The notes beneath the pieces are model-generated. The model was not told the DNA's origin, searched no databases, and saw nothing but the letters and a program-made list of their open reading frames with translations. From contig NZ_BSTL01000011.1 of NCBI RefSeq assembly GCF_030269485.1, forward strand, positions 243,286 to 307,285: DNA of 64,000 bases. The letters run 5' to 3'. Positions 36,003-45,112 of this stretch are shown piece after piece. The DNA comes from Actinoplanes sp. NBRC 103695. Lineage in GTDB: Bacteria; Actinomycetota; Actinomycetes; Mycobacteriales; Micromonosporaceae. The translations under genes were made by a program, and so were the position numbers. Each line of letters opens with the position of its first letter. Within the stretch, counting starts at the first letter, position 1.

Positions 36003-37769
36003 TCAGGCCACGCCGAGCGCGGTGTAGTCGTACATCGCGTACGCCTCGCTGACGAATACGTTGGTCAGCTTCTTCGGACGGATGAGCAGCGACTTGGCGT
36101 GGATGCCCGGAAGGATGTAGGCGTCCTCCATGACCTTCTTGTCGATCGCGCCCCACGCCTGCTCACGAGCGGCGGCGTCGGTGTTGCTGATCGCGGCGTC
36201 CAGCATCTTGTCGACCTCGGGGTCACGGACACTCGTGTTCGACGAGCCACCGGTCTCCCGGATGACGCGGCTGTCCACGATCTGCGACAGGAAGCCGAAG
36301 CCGTCGTTCCAGTCGGCGCCCCAGCCGTTGGTCGCGAGGCCGATCTTGTTGGCCTTCACGTACGGCGGGTTGCCGGCGTACTGGGAGAAGTAGTCACCCT
36401 GCGGGTACGGCTTCAGCGTGAGCTTGATGCCCACCCGGGCCAGGGACTGCTGCAGCGACTCGGCGACCGCCTTCTCCTTCGGACGCTCGGCCCGGTAGGC
36501 GATGTTCGTGGCGAAACCGTTCGGCTGGCCACACGCGGTGAGAGCCGCCTTGGCCTTCTCCACGTCGCCCTTGCCGTCCGGAGACGGGTACAGGTCGAAC
36601 TTCTGGTAGCCCGGGACCTGCGGCGGCATCAGCGTGCTGGCGAGGATGCCACCGGCGAGCGGGCCGCCGTACGCGGTCTGGTAGCCGGTCTTGTCCGCGG
36701 CGTACTCGACGGCCTTGCGGCAGTCGATCTTGTCGAACGGCGCGACCGTGCCGTTGATCGAGGTGTACCAGAGACGCGACAGCGTCGGGTTGTCCGTGTT
36801 GGCCTTCAGCGCCGGGTCACCCACGACCCGGCCCAGAGCGGCCGGCTGCACGCCGGTGCCCACGACATCGATGTCCAGGTCGCCCGAGAGCAGCCGGTTG
36901 TCGAGGTCGTCCGCGTTGACGTTCAGCGAGACCTCGTAGCGGTCCGGCAGCGCCTTACGGATCGGGTCGGACGCGGCGTCCCAGTTCGGGTTCCGCTTGA
37001 GCGAGAAGTCCTTGCCCAGGTTGTTCGTGTCGAACATGTACGGGCCGGAGGACACCACGTGCTGCTTGTAGTTGGCGCCGGTGTCCTTGGCCTCCGGAAC
37101 CGGAACCGTCTGCGACAGCGCGGCCAGGTAGTCGAAACCACCGAACGCCTGCTTCAGGTGGAAGACGACCGTCGTGTCGTCCGGGGTGGTGATCGCCGAG
37201 TCGGTGTTCACACCCTTGGACTTGTACGGGCCCTTGTAGTCCTTCGGCAGGTTCAGGAACTGCTCGAAGTACGCGGGGCCGTTCGGGAACGTCGCCTTGT
37301 CGACCGAGCGCAGCACCGCGTACTTGACGTCGGCGGCCTTGACGACCGTGCCGTCCTCGTACTTGATGCCGGGCTTGATCTTGTAGGTCCAGGTCTTGCC
37401 GCCCTCGGACGGCGTGCCCAGGCCCTCGGCGAGGTCCGGAGTCAGGTCGTTGCTGCCCTTGCCCGGCTCCACCTTGAAGGTGAGCAGGGCCCGGCCGTAC
37501 AGCCGGAGGAAGTTCCACGAGTAGCCGTAGTAGGTCTCACCCGGGTCCAGCGTGTCCCAGTCGCCCGAGTTCGCCAGCTTGATGGTGCCGCCCTTCTTGT
37601 CAGAAGGGTTGAACACCTTGGTCATAGCAGCGTTGAACTCGGCCTTGGCCGAGGTCCCGCCGGAATCGGAATCACTGTCGTCACCGCCGCCGCACGCGCC
37701 GGTCAATCCGAGTGCCAGGACGGCCGTCGCGGCCGCCAGCACCCTGTTTCTGCGGATCACTTGTAGCAA
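36003..37769 (-). CDS. Solute-binding lipoprotein, family 5 (peptide/oligosaccharide ABC importer)
   Basis: 588 residues. Lipoprotein signal (VLAAATAVLALGLTGAC), Ser/Asp/Gly linker, then a family 5 binding fold: DTLDPGETYYGYSWN, GKTWTYKIKPGIKYEDG, GTTVVFHLKQAFGGFDY-like segments. It captures a ligand at the cell surface for the flanking permease genes. Family 5 proteins bind peptides, nickel, or in some chitin-users chito-oligosaccharides; the ligand here is not decided by sequence. It is placed between the two permease genes, 73 bp after dppC and 87 bp before dppB. Confidence 0.92.
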   Translation of the reverse strand: MLQVIRRNRVLAAATAVLALGLTGACGGGDDSDSDSGGTSAKAEFNAAMTKVFNPSDKKGGTIKLANSGDWDTLDPGETYYGYSWNFLRLYGRALLTFKVEPGKGSNDLTPDLAEGLGTPSEGGKTWTYKIKPGIKYEDGTVVKAADVKYAVLRSVDKATFPNGPAYFEQFLNLPKDYKGPYKSKGVNTDSAITTPDDTTVVFHLKQAFGGFDYLAALSQTVPVPEAKDTGANYKQHVVSSGPYMFDTNNLGKDFSLKRNPNWDAASDPIRKALPDRYEVSLNVNADDLDNRLLSGDLDIDVVGTGVQPAALGRVVGDPALKANTDNPTLSRLWYTSINGTVAPFDKIDCRKAVEYAADKTGYQTAYGGPLAGGILASTLMPPQVPGYQKFDLYPSPDGKGDVEKAKAALTACGQPNGFATNIAYRAERPKEKAVAESLQQSLARVGIKLTLKPYPQGDYFSQYAGNPPYVKANKIGLATNGWGADWNDGFGFLSQIVDSRVIRETGGSSNTSVRDPEVDKMLDAAISNTDAAAREQAWGAIDKKVMEDAYILPGIHAKSLLIRPKKLTNVFVSEAYAMYDYTALGVA

Positions 37770-37842
37770 CCTCCCTGAAGGAACGGCCCGGGTCCGGACC
37801 GCCTGGCTGGAGAAGAAGTCTTCGCCTCACTGGTGTGGTGCA

Positions 37843-38841
37843 TCAGCGCTTGCCCTTCGGGTCGAGGGCGTCTCGCAGGCCGTCACCGAAGAGGTTGAAA
37901 GCAAGGACCGTGATGAAAATGGCCATGCCCGGGAAGAACATGAAGTGCCAGATCGTGTAGAACCGCGCCGCGTCCGAGAGCATGCCGCCCCAGCTCGCGG
38001 TCGGCGGGCGCACACCCACGCCGAGGAACGACAGCGCCGCCTCGAAAAGGATGTTCGTCGGGATCAGCAGCGTGGCGTAGATCAGGATCGGCGCGATCAG
38101 GTTCGGCAGCATCTCCTTGAAGATGATCCGCGGACCGCGCGCGCCCAGGCTGCGGGCCGCGTCGACGAACTCCCGCTCACGCAGCGACAGCGTCTGCCCG
38201 CGCACGATGCGACCGATGTACGGCCAGCTGAAGAAGCCGATGATGAAGATCAGCAGGGCGATCCGCAGAGCGTCGCCGGACAGCCCGAACGCCGTGTCCG
38301 GAACCACACCGGCCAGCGCGATCGAGAAGACCAGCAGCGGGAACGCGAGGAAGACATCCATCGCGCGGCTGATGATCGTGTCCACCCAGCCGCCGAAGAA
38401 GCCGGCCACCACGCCGAGCGTGGCACCGATGACCACCGACAACAGCGTGGCCAGGAAGGCGATCAGCAGCGAGATCCGGGCGCCGTAGACCACCCGGCTG
38501 AAGATGTCGCGGCCGTTCTGCGGCTCGACGCCGAACAGGTGCTCGCCGGAGATGCCGGTGCCGCCGATCGGCGCGAGCGTGTTGGGGTCGATCTTGTCCT
38601 GGTGGAAATCGTTCGGCGGCGAGCCGAACGCGCCGGCGATCAGCGGAGCGAAGATCGCGACCAGGATCAGGAAGATGACAACGATGCCACCGGCCATGGC
38701 GACCTTGTCACGCTTGAGGCGGTTCCAGGCGATCCGACCGAGCGAACGGCCCTCGATCTGCTTGGTCACGACCGCTCCGCCTGGCGCGGGATCCGGCGCC
38801 AGCGGGACCTGGTCCGAGACCGTGCCGGGTCCAACGACCAT
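37843..38841 (-). CDS. Oligopeptide-type ABC permease (DppC/OppC)
   Basis: 332 residues from ATG 38841; the frame is open further upstream, but those residues are Arg/Pro-rich and lack family features. The N-terminal OppC helix (MAGGIVVIFLILVAIFAPL), five further helices, and the EAA loop REFVDAARSLGARGPRII. Encoded first in the operon, before the binding protein, an unusual order for dpp/opp clusters (C-A-B-D-F). Confidence 0.9.
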   Translation of the reverse strand: MVVGPGTVSDQVPLAPDPAPGGAVVTKQIEGRSLGRIAWNRLKRDKVAMAGGIVVIFLILVAIFAPLIAGAFGSPPNDFHQDKIDPNTLAPIGGTGISGEHLFGVEPQNGRDIFSRVVYGARISLLIAFLATLLSVVIGATLGVVAGFFGGWVDTIISRAMDVFLAFPLLVFSIALAGVVPDTAFGLSGDALRIALLIFIIGFFSWPYIGRIVRGQTLSLREREFVDAARSLGARGPRIIFKEMLPNLIAPILIYATLLIPTNILFEAALSFLGVGVRPPTASWGGMLSDAARFYTIWHFMFFPGMAIFITVLAFNLFGDGLRDALDPKGKR

Positions 38842-39211
38842 GAAGCGTCCGGTCCTCTCCCCGGCCACCGGCCACGGCGCCGCCGCCGTCGCGGTGCGCA
38901 CACCGCGAGATCGACCGGCCCCGCAGCGCGGGCAACCGATCGGTTGTTCGCGTACGTGGGGTGGTGCGGACCGCCTCGGCAATGATGGTCGCCGATGCGG
39001 ACACGAACCAGCGGACGGGTTACGCCGCCGCCGTGAGAGGAACGCTCACGTAATCCCGCCCAGCGGTCAATAGGCTTTGAGGCCCTTTACCGTTTCCTGG
39101 CCGCGCCGTGATGGCAGCGTGACAAATCCGTCCGCGCACACACGGTAACGCACCGTTGTTCCCACCAGTTGTTGTTTCCACTCAATATCACCAGTGTGCC
39201 CACCAGGTCAC
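38842..39211. other. dppC-recR intergenic region
   Basis: 370 bp with the promoter region of the ABC operon. CACCAG appears three times in 39158-39210, and a TTGACC (minus strand, 39065-39070) could be a -35, but no spaced -10 was found. Otherwise nothing convincing. Confidence 0.35.
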
Positions 39212-39805
39212 TTACACCGCACGACGCCCCTCGAAGGCACGGCCCAGGGTGATCTCGTCGGCATACTCCAAGTCACCGCCGACCGGAAGGCCACTTGCCA
39301 ACCGGGTCACGGCGATACCCATCGGCTTCACCATCAACGCCAAGTAGGTAGCCGTAGCCTCACCCTCGGTATTCGGGTCAGTGGCGAGGATCAACTCCTT
39401 CACCTCGCCCGTCCCCAGCCGCTGCATCAACTCACGGATCCGCAGATTGTCCGGACCGATGCCCTCGAGCGGATTGATGGCGCCACCCAGCACGTGATAG
39501 CGGCCACGGAACTCACCGGTCCGTTCGATCGCCACCACATCCTTCGGCTCCTCGACCACACACAACACCTCGTTGCCGCGGCGCGGATCACGGCACACCC
39601 GGCACTGCTCCGACTCGGCCACGTTGAAGCAGGTCGTGCAGAAACGCACCAGCTCCTTCACCTTGCGCAGCGAGTCGGCCAGCCGGTTCACGTCGGCCGG
39701 ATCGGTGGACAGGACATGGAAGGCGATCCGCTGGGCCGACTTCGGGCCCACGCCCGGCAACCGGCCCAGCTCGTCGATCAGGTCCTGAATGGCGCCCTCG
39801 TACAC
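39212..39805 (-). CDS. recR: Recombination protein RecR
   Basis: 197 residues. Helix-hairpin-helix LGRLPGVGPKSAQRIA (13-28), zinc finger cysteines 56, 59, 68 and 71, and a Toprim domain (LCVVEEPKDVVAIE; ATDPNTEGEATA). Works with RecF/RecO to load RecA at gaps. Starts with GTG four bases after the ybaB stop; third gene of the dnaX-ybaB-recR unit conserved across bacteria. Confidence 0.97.
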   Translation of the reverse strand: MYEGAIQDLIDELGRLPGVGPKSAQRIAFHVLSTDPADVNRLADSLRKVKELVRFCTTCFNVAESEQCRVCRDPRRGNEVLCVVEEPKDVVAIERTGEFRGRYHVLGGAINPLEGIGPDNLRIRELMQRLGTGEVKELILATDPNTEGEATATYLALMVKPMGIAVTRLASGLPVGGDLEYADEITLGRAFEGRRAV

Positions 39806-39809
39806 GGGG

Positions 39810-40133
39810 TCAGAACCCCGGCAGGGTCAGACCGCCAGTGGCCGGACCCATCTTCTGCTCGGTGAGCTGCCGCTGCGCCTCGGCCGCGTTGTGGATCGCC
39901 GCGAGCACCAGGTCCTCCAGCGTCTCCACGTCATCCGCGTCGACCGCCTTGGGGTCGATCTTCACCGACTTGAACTCACCCAGACCCGTCACGACCACGG
40001 ACACCAGCCCGCCGCCGGCCGTACCGGTCAGCTCATCGGCAGCGAGCTCGGCCTGCGCCTTCTGCATCTGCTCCTGCATCTTCTGCGCCTGCTTCATGAT
40101 CTGCTGCATGTTCGGCTGTCCACCGGGGCGCAT
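39810..40133 (-). CDS. ybaB: YbaB/EbfC nucleoid-associated protein
   Basis: 107 residues: MQQIMKQAQKMQEQMQKAQ coiled start, VSVVVTGLGEFKSVKIDPKAVD core. Dimeric DNA-binding protein of the nucleoid. TAGGAGCGG precedes ATG. Sits between dnaX and recR as usual. Confidence 0.95.
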   Translation of the reverse strand: MRPGGQPNMQQIMKQAQKMQEQMQKAQAELAADELTGTAGGGLVSVVVTGLGEFKSVKIDPKAVDADDVETLEDLVLAAIHNAAEAQRQLTEQKMGPATGGLTLPGF

Positions 40134-40273
40134 CGCACCGCTCCTACTCAGTCGGGCTCATCGGCTCGGATGCCGAAAGTCCCGTTCAGCGTAGTAGTCC
40201 CCCCAGCACCACCGGCCACACGCCACCGTCGGCCCTGATCGGCTCAGCTCCGAGTTCGCGCCGCTCTTCTCCG

Positions 40274-40406
40274 GCTCAGCCCTGGGTTTCGCCGGCCCTG
40301 CCCAGCTCAGCCCCCGGGTCTCGCCGGCCCTCCCCGGCTCAGCCCCCGGGTCTCGCCGGCCCTCCCCGGCTCAGCCCCCGGGTCTCGCCGGCCCTCCCCG
40401 GCTCAG
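40274..40406. repeat. 32-bp tandem repeats across the dnaX 3' end
   Basis: A unit starting GCTCAGCCCCCGGGTC and ending CTCCCCG recurs at 40274, 40305, 40337, 40369 and 40401 (spacing 31, 32, 32, 32). The last copy contains the dnaX stop (TGA at 40403-40405, minus strand), so every copy downstream repeats that stop codon and part of the final codons. The first and last copies read CCCTGGGTTTC, the middle three CCCCCGGGTC. Expansion of the gene's own tail is the simplest explanation. Confidence 0.85.
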
Positions 40407-43400
40407 CCCTGGGTTTCGCCGATCTTCTCCGCGCCGAAGGCCTCTCGTAGCAGGTCCATCGCCTGCTGCTCGCTGTTCTGGCGTGCGCTCTTCTCATCGA
40501 TGACGTCGTCGAGCGGCTCGTCGCCGGGGTCGAAGCCGTCGAAGGACTTGGGCGGGCCCTCGAACTCGGGGTCGTAAGGGGCTTCCTCGGCGGGGGCGTT
40601 GTCCTCGGCTCCCGGGGCCGGTTTGGACGCGGCGCCGGGCTTCGCGGCCGACGACTGGCGGTTGGCGATCGCCGCGGCGGCGGCACGGGCCGCTGCCAGG
40701 CCTCGGCCTGCTGGTCGGCCGGCATCGGCGGTAGGCCGCTGGGCCGCGGCGGCAGAGGCCCGCTCGGAGGCAGCGCGCTCGGAGGCAGCCCGCTCGGACG
40801 CAGCCCGCTCGGACGCGGCACGCTCAGCGGGAGGGCGTTCAGCGGGAGCGCGTTCGGCTGGGGCGACCTGGGCCTGCCCGGGTGCGGCAATCGGCTCGGG
40901 TACAGCGGCGGGAGCACGCCCGGGTACGGCGGCGCTCCCGGCCGGAGCGGCGCTCCCGGCCGGAGCGGCACTCCCGGCCGGAGCGGCACTCCCGGGCGGA
41001 GCGGCACTCCCGGACGCGGCGGCACTCCCGGGCGGGGCGGCTGGGCCCGTATTCGGGTGGGACACCGATGCATCCCTAGGGGTGCCGGCGGCCGAGACCG
41101 ATGCGTGGGTGGACTGTGCGGGGGCAGGGTTTCCGGGGCGGGCGGGCTCCGGCCAGGCGCTGTCGTCTGCCGATGGCGGCTGCTCAGGGGCGGTCGCTGC
41201 GGGCGGTCCCCCTAGACGCGCGGTCTCCGGCCAGCCGTCATCGGACGCGGGCGCCGATGGACTTACGCCGGCGGTCGCGGGTGTAGCCGGCCGGGCGGTT
41301 TCGGGCCAGCCGTCATCGGTGGCGGCCGGATGCGTCAGCTGACTTGGGTCGGCGGCCGGGCGGCCCTCTGCCGGCTGGCTGGGGACAGCGGCCTGGTGCG
41401 GCAGGCGGTCGTTCTCTGTGGCGGGTTGGGGGGCTGGGTGGGCCGGCTCTGGCCAGTCGTCGCTGTCGTCGGGGGTCGAACGGGCCGTGCGCTGCGGGGC
41501 CGACTCGCGCTGGCGGGTCGGCTGGGAGGACGGCTCACGTGAGGCGGGGCTGTTCTGGGCCGAGCCGTTGCGGGCAGGGCCGCCTTGCTGAGAGGCGGCC
41601 GGCGCGGGGCCTCGCTGGGAGCCGCCTGCTGGCGCGGGAGTCTCGCCGGACACCTCGCAGCGGATCTGCCAGCGGCCGCCGAGCGCCTCGTACAGGGCGT
41701 CGACCAGGAGTTGGGGCTGGTCGGCGACCATCTTCGCGTGCGCCGGGAAGCGGAACGTCAGCACGACCGTCTGCCCGTCCAGGTCGCGGACGGTGGCGCC
41801 GTTGGCCAAGGCGGCGAGCTTCTTGCTCTGGCGGCCCACCACGCCGATGATCTCGGGCCAGACCTCACGGACCGCGGCGGCCGTCAACTGACCTGGGGCT
41901 CCCGAGGAGACCGGTTCGACGCCGTCGTCGGGAGCGTCGGGGAGGATCGCGCCGGGGTCGGGCCGGTGCGCGGGCTGCGCGGGCGCGGCCTGCGGCTGGT
42001 CGGGGCGGTGCGCGGGCTGACCGCCACCCGAGGTGGGCGCGGCCTGCGGCGGGACTGAGCGGGAGGCTGGCGCGGCCGAGTGGGTCGTGGGCGCGGCCGA
42101 GTGGGTCGTGGGCGTGGCCGAGTGGGTCGTGGGCGTGGCCGAGCGGGTTGCGGGCGCGGCCGGGCGGGAGGTGGGTGCCGGCTCCTCGTCCCACGGCGGC
42201 GGCTCGTCGGGCCATTCGTCGTCGTCATAGGCGCTGGTGGAGCTCGGCTGGCCTGCTGCGGGGCCGCCCGACACCGGGGCGGCGCCGGAAGCGGGCCGAG
42301 AGGCGGCAGGCGCCGAAGAGGTCGCGGAAGGCGGTGCGCCTGAACCAGCAGGCGGCGCGGACGATGCTGCGGCCTGCGGGGCAGGACCCGGCTGCGGCGC
42401 GGTGGGTCCGGGCGGCGGCTCGGCCGAAGGCGCGGACTGTGAAGCGGGCACCTCGGCCGAAGGCGCGGGCTGGGAGGCGAGTGGCGCGGCCGAAGGTGCG
42501 GACCGCTGCGGGGACGTCGGTGCGGGGCCGGGCTGTGACGCGTCAGGTGCCGACTGGGGGGTCGCTACGGAAGGCGGAGACGACGGCGGGGCTGAGACGG
42601 GGGCGGGCGGAGGCGTGGGCGGGGCGGCGTCGGCAGGGGCGGCGGGGCGCTGGCCTGGGGACAAGCCGCCTGCGGGGGCTCGGCGGCTGGCGGCGGCCGC
42701 GGCTGCTCGGGCGGCGGAGATGCCTGCCCGGCCGCCAGGGTCGGTGGGAGGCGAGGCGGTGGCCTGGGCGCCGCCGGTTACCGAGGCGGTCGGTCGGCCA
42801 CCATCGACACTGGCGTCGGGTAGCGACGAAGTCGCGGTGTTCGGGCGTACTTCAGAAAAATCGCTCAGCGTCAGGCGCCGCTCCATGCGTTCCAGACGCT
42901 GGAGCAGCGCGCCGTGGGAATCGTCGGCGCCGGGGAGCAGCATGCGGGCGGTGATCAGCTCCAGCAGCAGCCGGGGGGCGGTCGTGCCGCGCATCTCGAC
43001 CAGGCCGTTGTGCACGATGTCGGCGCTGCGGGAGAGCTGCGCGGGGCCCAGCCGGGTGGCCTGCGCGCCCATCGCCTCGAGCTGGTCGGCCGGGCCGTCG
43101 ATGAGGCCCTTGGCGACCGCGTCGGGGACCTGCTGGAGGACGATCAGGTCGCGGAAGCGTTCGAGCAGGTCGGAGGCGAAGCGACGCGGGTCGTGGCCGG
43201 CCTCGGCGACGCGGTCGATCGTGGAGTAGGCCGCCGCGCCGTCACCGGCCGCCAGGGCGTCGCACATCTCGTCGATCAGCGCGACGTCGGTCACACCGAG
43301 CAGGGCGACCGCGCGCGGGTAGCTCACGCCGTCGGGACCGGCGCCGGCGATCAGCTGGTCGAGCACGGACAGCGAGTCTCGTGCGCTGCCGCCGCCGGCC

Positions 43401-44026
43401 CGGACGACCAGGGGGAAGACCGCCGGGTCGACGGTCACGCCCTCGGCCTCGGTGAGCTGCTGGAGGTACGGCCGGAGCACGGCCGGCGGGATCAGCCGGA
43501 ACGGGTAGTGATGGGTCCGCGACCGGATCGTGCCGAGGACCTTTTCCGGCTCGGTCGTCGCGAAGATGAACTTGACGTACTCCGGGGGCTCCTCGACCAG
43601 CTTGAGCAGCGCGTTGAAGCCCGCCGACGAGACCATGTGCGCCTCGTCGATGACATAGATCTTGTAGCGGCTGCTGGCCGGGGCGAAGAACGCCTTCTCC
43701 CGTAGGTCACGCGCGTCGTCGACACCGCCGTGGCTGGCCGCGTCGATCTCGATGACGTCGATCGACCCGGTGCCGTCGTTCATCAGCGACTTGCAGGAGG
43801 CGCACACCCCGCACGGCTCCGGGGTAGGACCCTGCTCACAGTTCAGTGATCGCGCCAGGATGCGCGCGCTGGAGGTCTTGCCACAGCCACGAGGCCCGGA
43901 GAAGAGGTACGCATGATGCAGCCGCCCGCTGCGCAACGCCTGCGACAGCGGCTCGGTGACATGCTCCTGCCCGATGACCTCGGCGAAGGTCCGCGGACGG
44001 TACTTGCGGTAGAGCGCGAGTGCCAC
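40403..44026 (-). CDS. dnaX: DNA polymerase III gamma/tau subunit with very long repetitive linker
   Basis: 1207 residues from GTG 44026, preceded by AAGGGG. The AAA+ clamp-loader core (1-370) has Walker A GPRGCGKT (44-51), the zinc cysteines 63, 72, 75, 78, VIDEAHMVS and ATTEPEKV. Domain III runs to about 430. The rest is a Pro/Ala/Ser-rich linker of some 700 residues broken by one folded segment (VREVWPEIIGVVGRQSKKLAALANG...), the tau domain. In-linker tandem repeats include PTTHSA, GSAAPA and ERAAS units. The acidic C-terminus ends FGAEKIGETQG. Loads the beta clamp; the gamma form may arise by frameshift or processing, not visible here. Confidence 0.94.
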   Translation of the reverse strand: MALALYRKYRPRTFAEVIGQEHVTEPLSQALRSGRLHHAYLFSGPRGCGKTSSARILARSLNCEQGPTPEPCGVCASCKSLMNDGTGSIDVIEIDAASHGGVDDARDLREKAFFAPASSRYKIYVIDEAHMVSSAGFNALLKLVEEPPEYVKFIFATTEPEKVLGTIRSRTHHYPFRLIPPAVLRPYLQQLTEAEGVTVDPAVFPLVVRAGGGSARDSLSVLDQLIAGAGPDGVSYPRAVALLGVTDVALIDEMCDALAAGDGAAAYSTIDRVAEAGHDPRRFASDLLERFRDLIVLQQVPDAVAKGLIDGPADQLEAMGAQATRLGPAQLSRSADIVHNGLVEMRGTTAPRLLLELITARMLLPGADDSHGALLQRLERMERRLTLSDFSEVRPNTATSSLPDASVDGGRPTASVTGGAQATASPPTDPGGRAGISAARAAAAAASRRAPAGGLSPGQRPAAPADAAPPTPPPAPVSAPPSSPPSVATPQSAPDASQPGPAPTSPQRSAPSAAPLASQPAPSAEVPASQSAPSAEPPPGPTAPQPGPAPQAAASSAPPAGSGAPPSATSSAPAASRPASGAAPVSGGPAAGQPSSTSAYDDDEWPDEPPPWDEEPAPTSRPAAPATRSATPTTHSATPTTHSAAPTTHSAAPASRSVPPQAAPTSGGGQPAHRPDQPQAAPAQPAHRPDPGAILPDAPDDGVEPVSSGAPGQLTAAAVREVWPEIIGVVGRQSKKLAALANGATVRDLDGQTVVLTFRFPAHAKMVADQPQLLVDALYEALGGRWQIRCEVSGETPAPAGGSQRGPAPAASQQGGPARNGSAQNSPASREPSSQPTRQRESAPQRTARSTPDDSDDWPEPAHPAPQPATENDRLPHQAAVPSQPAEGRPAADPSQLTHPAATDDGWPETARPATPATAGVSPSAPASDDGWPETARLGGPPAATAPEQPPSADDSAWPEPARPGNPAPAQSTHASVSAAGTPRDASVSHPNTGPAAPPGSAAASGSAAPPGSAAPAGSAAPAGSAAPAGSAAVPGRAPAAVPEPIAAPGQAQVAPAERAPAERPPAERAASERAASERAASERAASERASAAAAQRPTADAGRPAGRGLAAARAAAAAIANRQSSAAKPGAASKPAPGAEDNAPAEEAPYDPEFEGPPKSFDGFDPGDEPLDDVIDEKSARQNSEQQAMDLLREAFGAEKIGETQG

Positions 44027-44118
44027 GCCTGCCCCTTCCTCGACGACCGCGCCATTGTCCGCCGAGGGTGTGACAGAAACAAACGTACCGGAGGCGCGCC
44101 GAGGGCCCCGGACACGAA

Positions 44119-44208
44119 AGGACCCCCCGTGCACCCGCCAGAGCTCGCTTATCCTTGCTGCCTTCCGGCCCTGGGGAGGTTCACAAGATGACGCCGCACG
44201 AGGGGCTG
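44119..44208 (-). ncRNA. ffs: Small SRP RNA (4.5S type)
   Basis: On the minus strand the core GGGCCGGAAGGCAGCAAG and the preceding GAACCTCCCC match the conserved SRP RNA tip (GGUC/GGAAG...GCAGCC). The ends CCCCTCGTGC and GCACGGGGGG pair to close a single long hairpin of about 90 bases. TACGCT (44215-44220) lies seven bases before the likely 5' end. It is immediately upstream of dnaX on the same strand, its usual place in actinobacteria. End points are estimated from pairing. Confidence 0.9.
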
Positions 44209-44290
44209 AGACCTAGCGTACCCAACCCCTGCGCACGCCCGTACGGCCCTCCCACGAAACCGGCGTGCGGGGGTCTGTATTCTGGCGAAC

Positions 44291-44378
44291 GGAGGATTCG
44301 CCTAGTGGCCTAGGGCGCACGCTTGGAAAGCGTGTTGGGGGAAACCCCTCACGAGTTCGAATCTCGTATCCTCCGCCA
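44291..44378 (+). tRNA. tRNA-Ser (anticodon GGA), CCA encoded
   Basis: Acceptor GGAGGAT/ATCCTCC, long variable arm (GGGGGAAACCCC), anticodon stem CACGC/GCGTG around TTGGAAA, T-arm ACGAGTTCGAATCTCGT; discriminator G and CCA 44376-44378. TATTCT (44278-44283) lies seven bases before the mature 5' end. Confidence 0.97.
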
Positions 44379-44399
44379 GCTTGAGCAGGCAAGACGCCA

Positions 44400-44425
44400 G
44401 GGCCGACCCCTCCGGGGATCGGCCC
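44400..44425 (+). terminator. Terminator after tRNA-Ser(GGA)
   Basis: GGGCCGA (44400-44406) pairs with TCGGCCC (44419-44425), with an inner CCCC/GGGG pair; TTCCGCGTT follows. Confidence 0.75.
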
Positions 44426-44808
44426 TTCCGCGTTGGTCCGTCTTGACCGTGCCCCCGCGACACGGTTTCCACTCGTGAACGAAACCTGCCGATTCGAATC
44501 CGAGGGAACACCGATGGACGCACCTCATTGCGACGGCCCGCGAGACACGACGACCCGCTCGGGTCCGCCGGCCCCACGTCTTCGCGGCGTTCGGCGCACA
44601 CCTGCGCATGAGTTGGTGGAGAGCGCTGGTGGTTGTCGTCGTGCCACCCGGCAGACCGAAGCGGCACGAAGCGCGGCCGGCCATGCCCTTCAAGCGCTCT
44701 GAAGTCGCGCTCAACTCGACGTACTACGCCGGGCACATCAGATCAGCGCGGCGGAAAGGCCGGACCCGCGCTGCGGAGCCGGGCTTCAGTCGCTCTACGC
44801 TGGCTCGC
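44426..44808. other. Non-coding stretch
   Basis: About 380 bp between the tRNA terminator and the next gene. Open frames exist on both strands, but they lack ribosome sites and family resemblance, and one merely reads through the tRNA antisense. Only the -10 for the next gene (TACGCT, 44796-44801) is convincing. Confidence 0.5.
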
Positions 44809-45051
44809 GTGACCGATACGGATGTGAAGATCGATGATGAGGCGGCCGCTGAGCTGATCGCCACCCACTACCTGACCAGCGTTGACGAGGTGGTGGAGCA
44901 CCTGCGCGCTGCCGATCAGCTGGGGCTGGGTGTGCGGGTCAGCTCGTACCTGGTGGCTGATGAGGACGGGCTCGGATCGCGGTGGGAGCTCGAGCTGTTG
45001 ACCACCTCGCCGGTCCACCAGGAGGACGAAGCAGAGACCGTCTCCGAGTAG
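44809..45051 (+). CDS. Small acidic protein, unknown function
   Basis: 80 residues from GTG 44809, seven bases after TACGCT. Helical N-terminal half (EAAAELIATHYLTSVDEVVEHLRAADQLG), then a beta segment (VRVSSYLVADEDG...WELELLT) and an acidic tail. No family recognised. Ends just before a strong terminator, so it is a free-standing unit. Confidence 0.75.
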   Translation: MTDTDVKIDDEAAAELIATHYLTSVDEVVEHLRAADQLGLGVRVSSYLVADEDGLGSRWELELLTTSPVHQEDEAETVSE

Positions 45052-45054
45052 GGC

Positions 45055-45086
45055 GAAGGCCGGACCCCGACGCGGGTCCGGCCTTC
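45055..45086 (+). terminator. Terminator after small acidic protein gene
   Basis: GAAGGCCGGACCC (45055-45067) against GGGTCCGGCCTTC (45074-45086), 13 bp with a six-base loop. Faces the convergent membrane protein gene. Confidence 0.88.
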
Positions 45087-45112
45087 ACTGTCCCTACGAA
45101 GCAGAAGCGTCT

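Noticed and set aside
40274..40406. Possible CRISPR array
   Set aside because: Units are contiguous with no unique spacers and contain gene 3' end sequence; it is a tandem repeat.
42080..42343. Gly/Arg-rich + frame opposite the dnaX linker
   Set aside because: Repetitive antisense of the linker; not coding.
44302..44736. 144-codon minus frame over tRNA-Ser(GGA)
   Set aside because: Its C-terminus is the antisense of the tRNA, a common false protein in databases.
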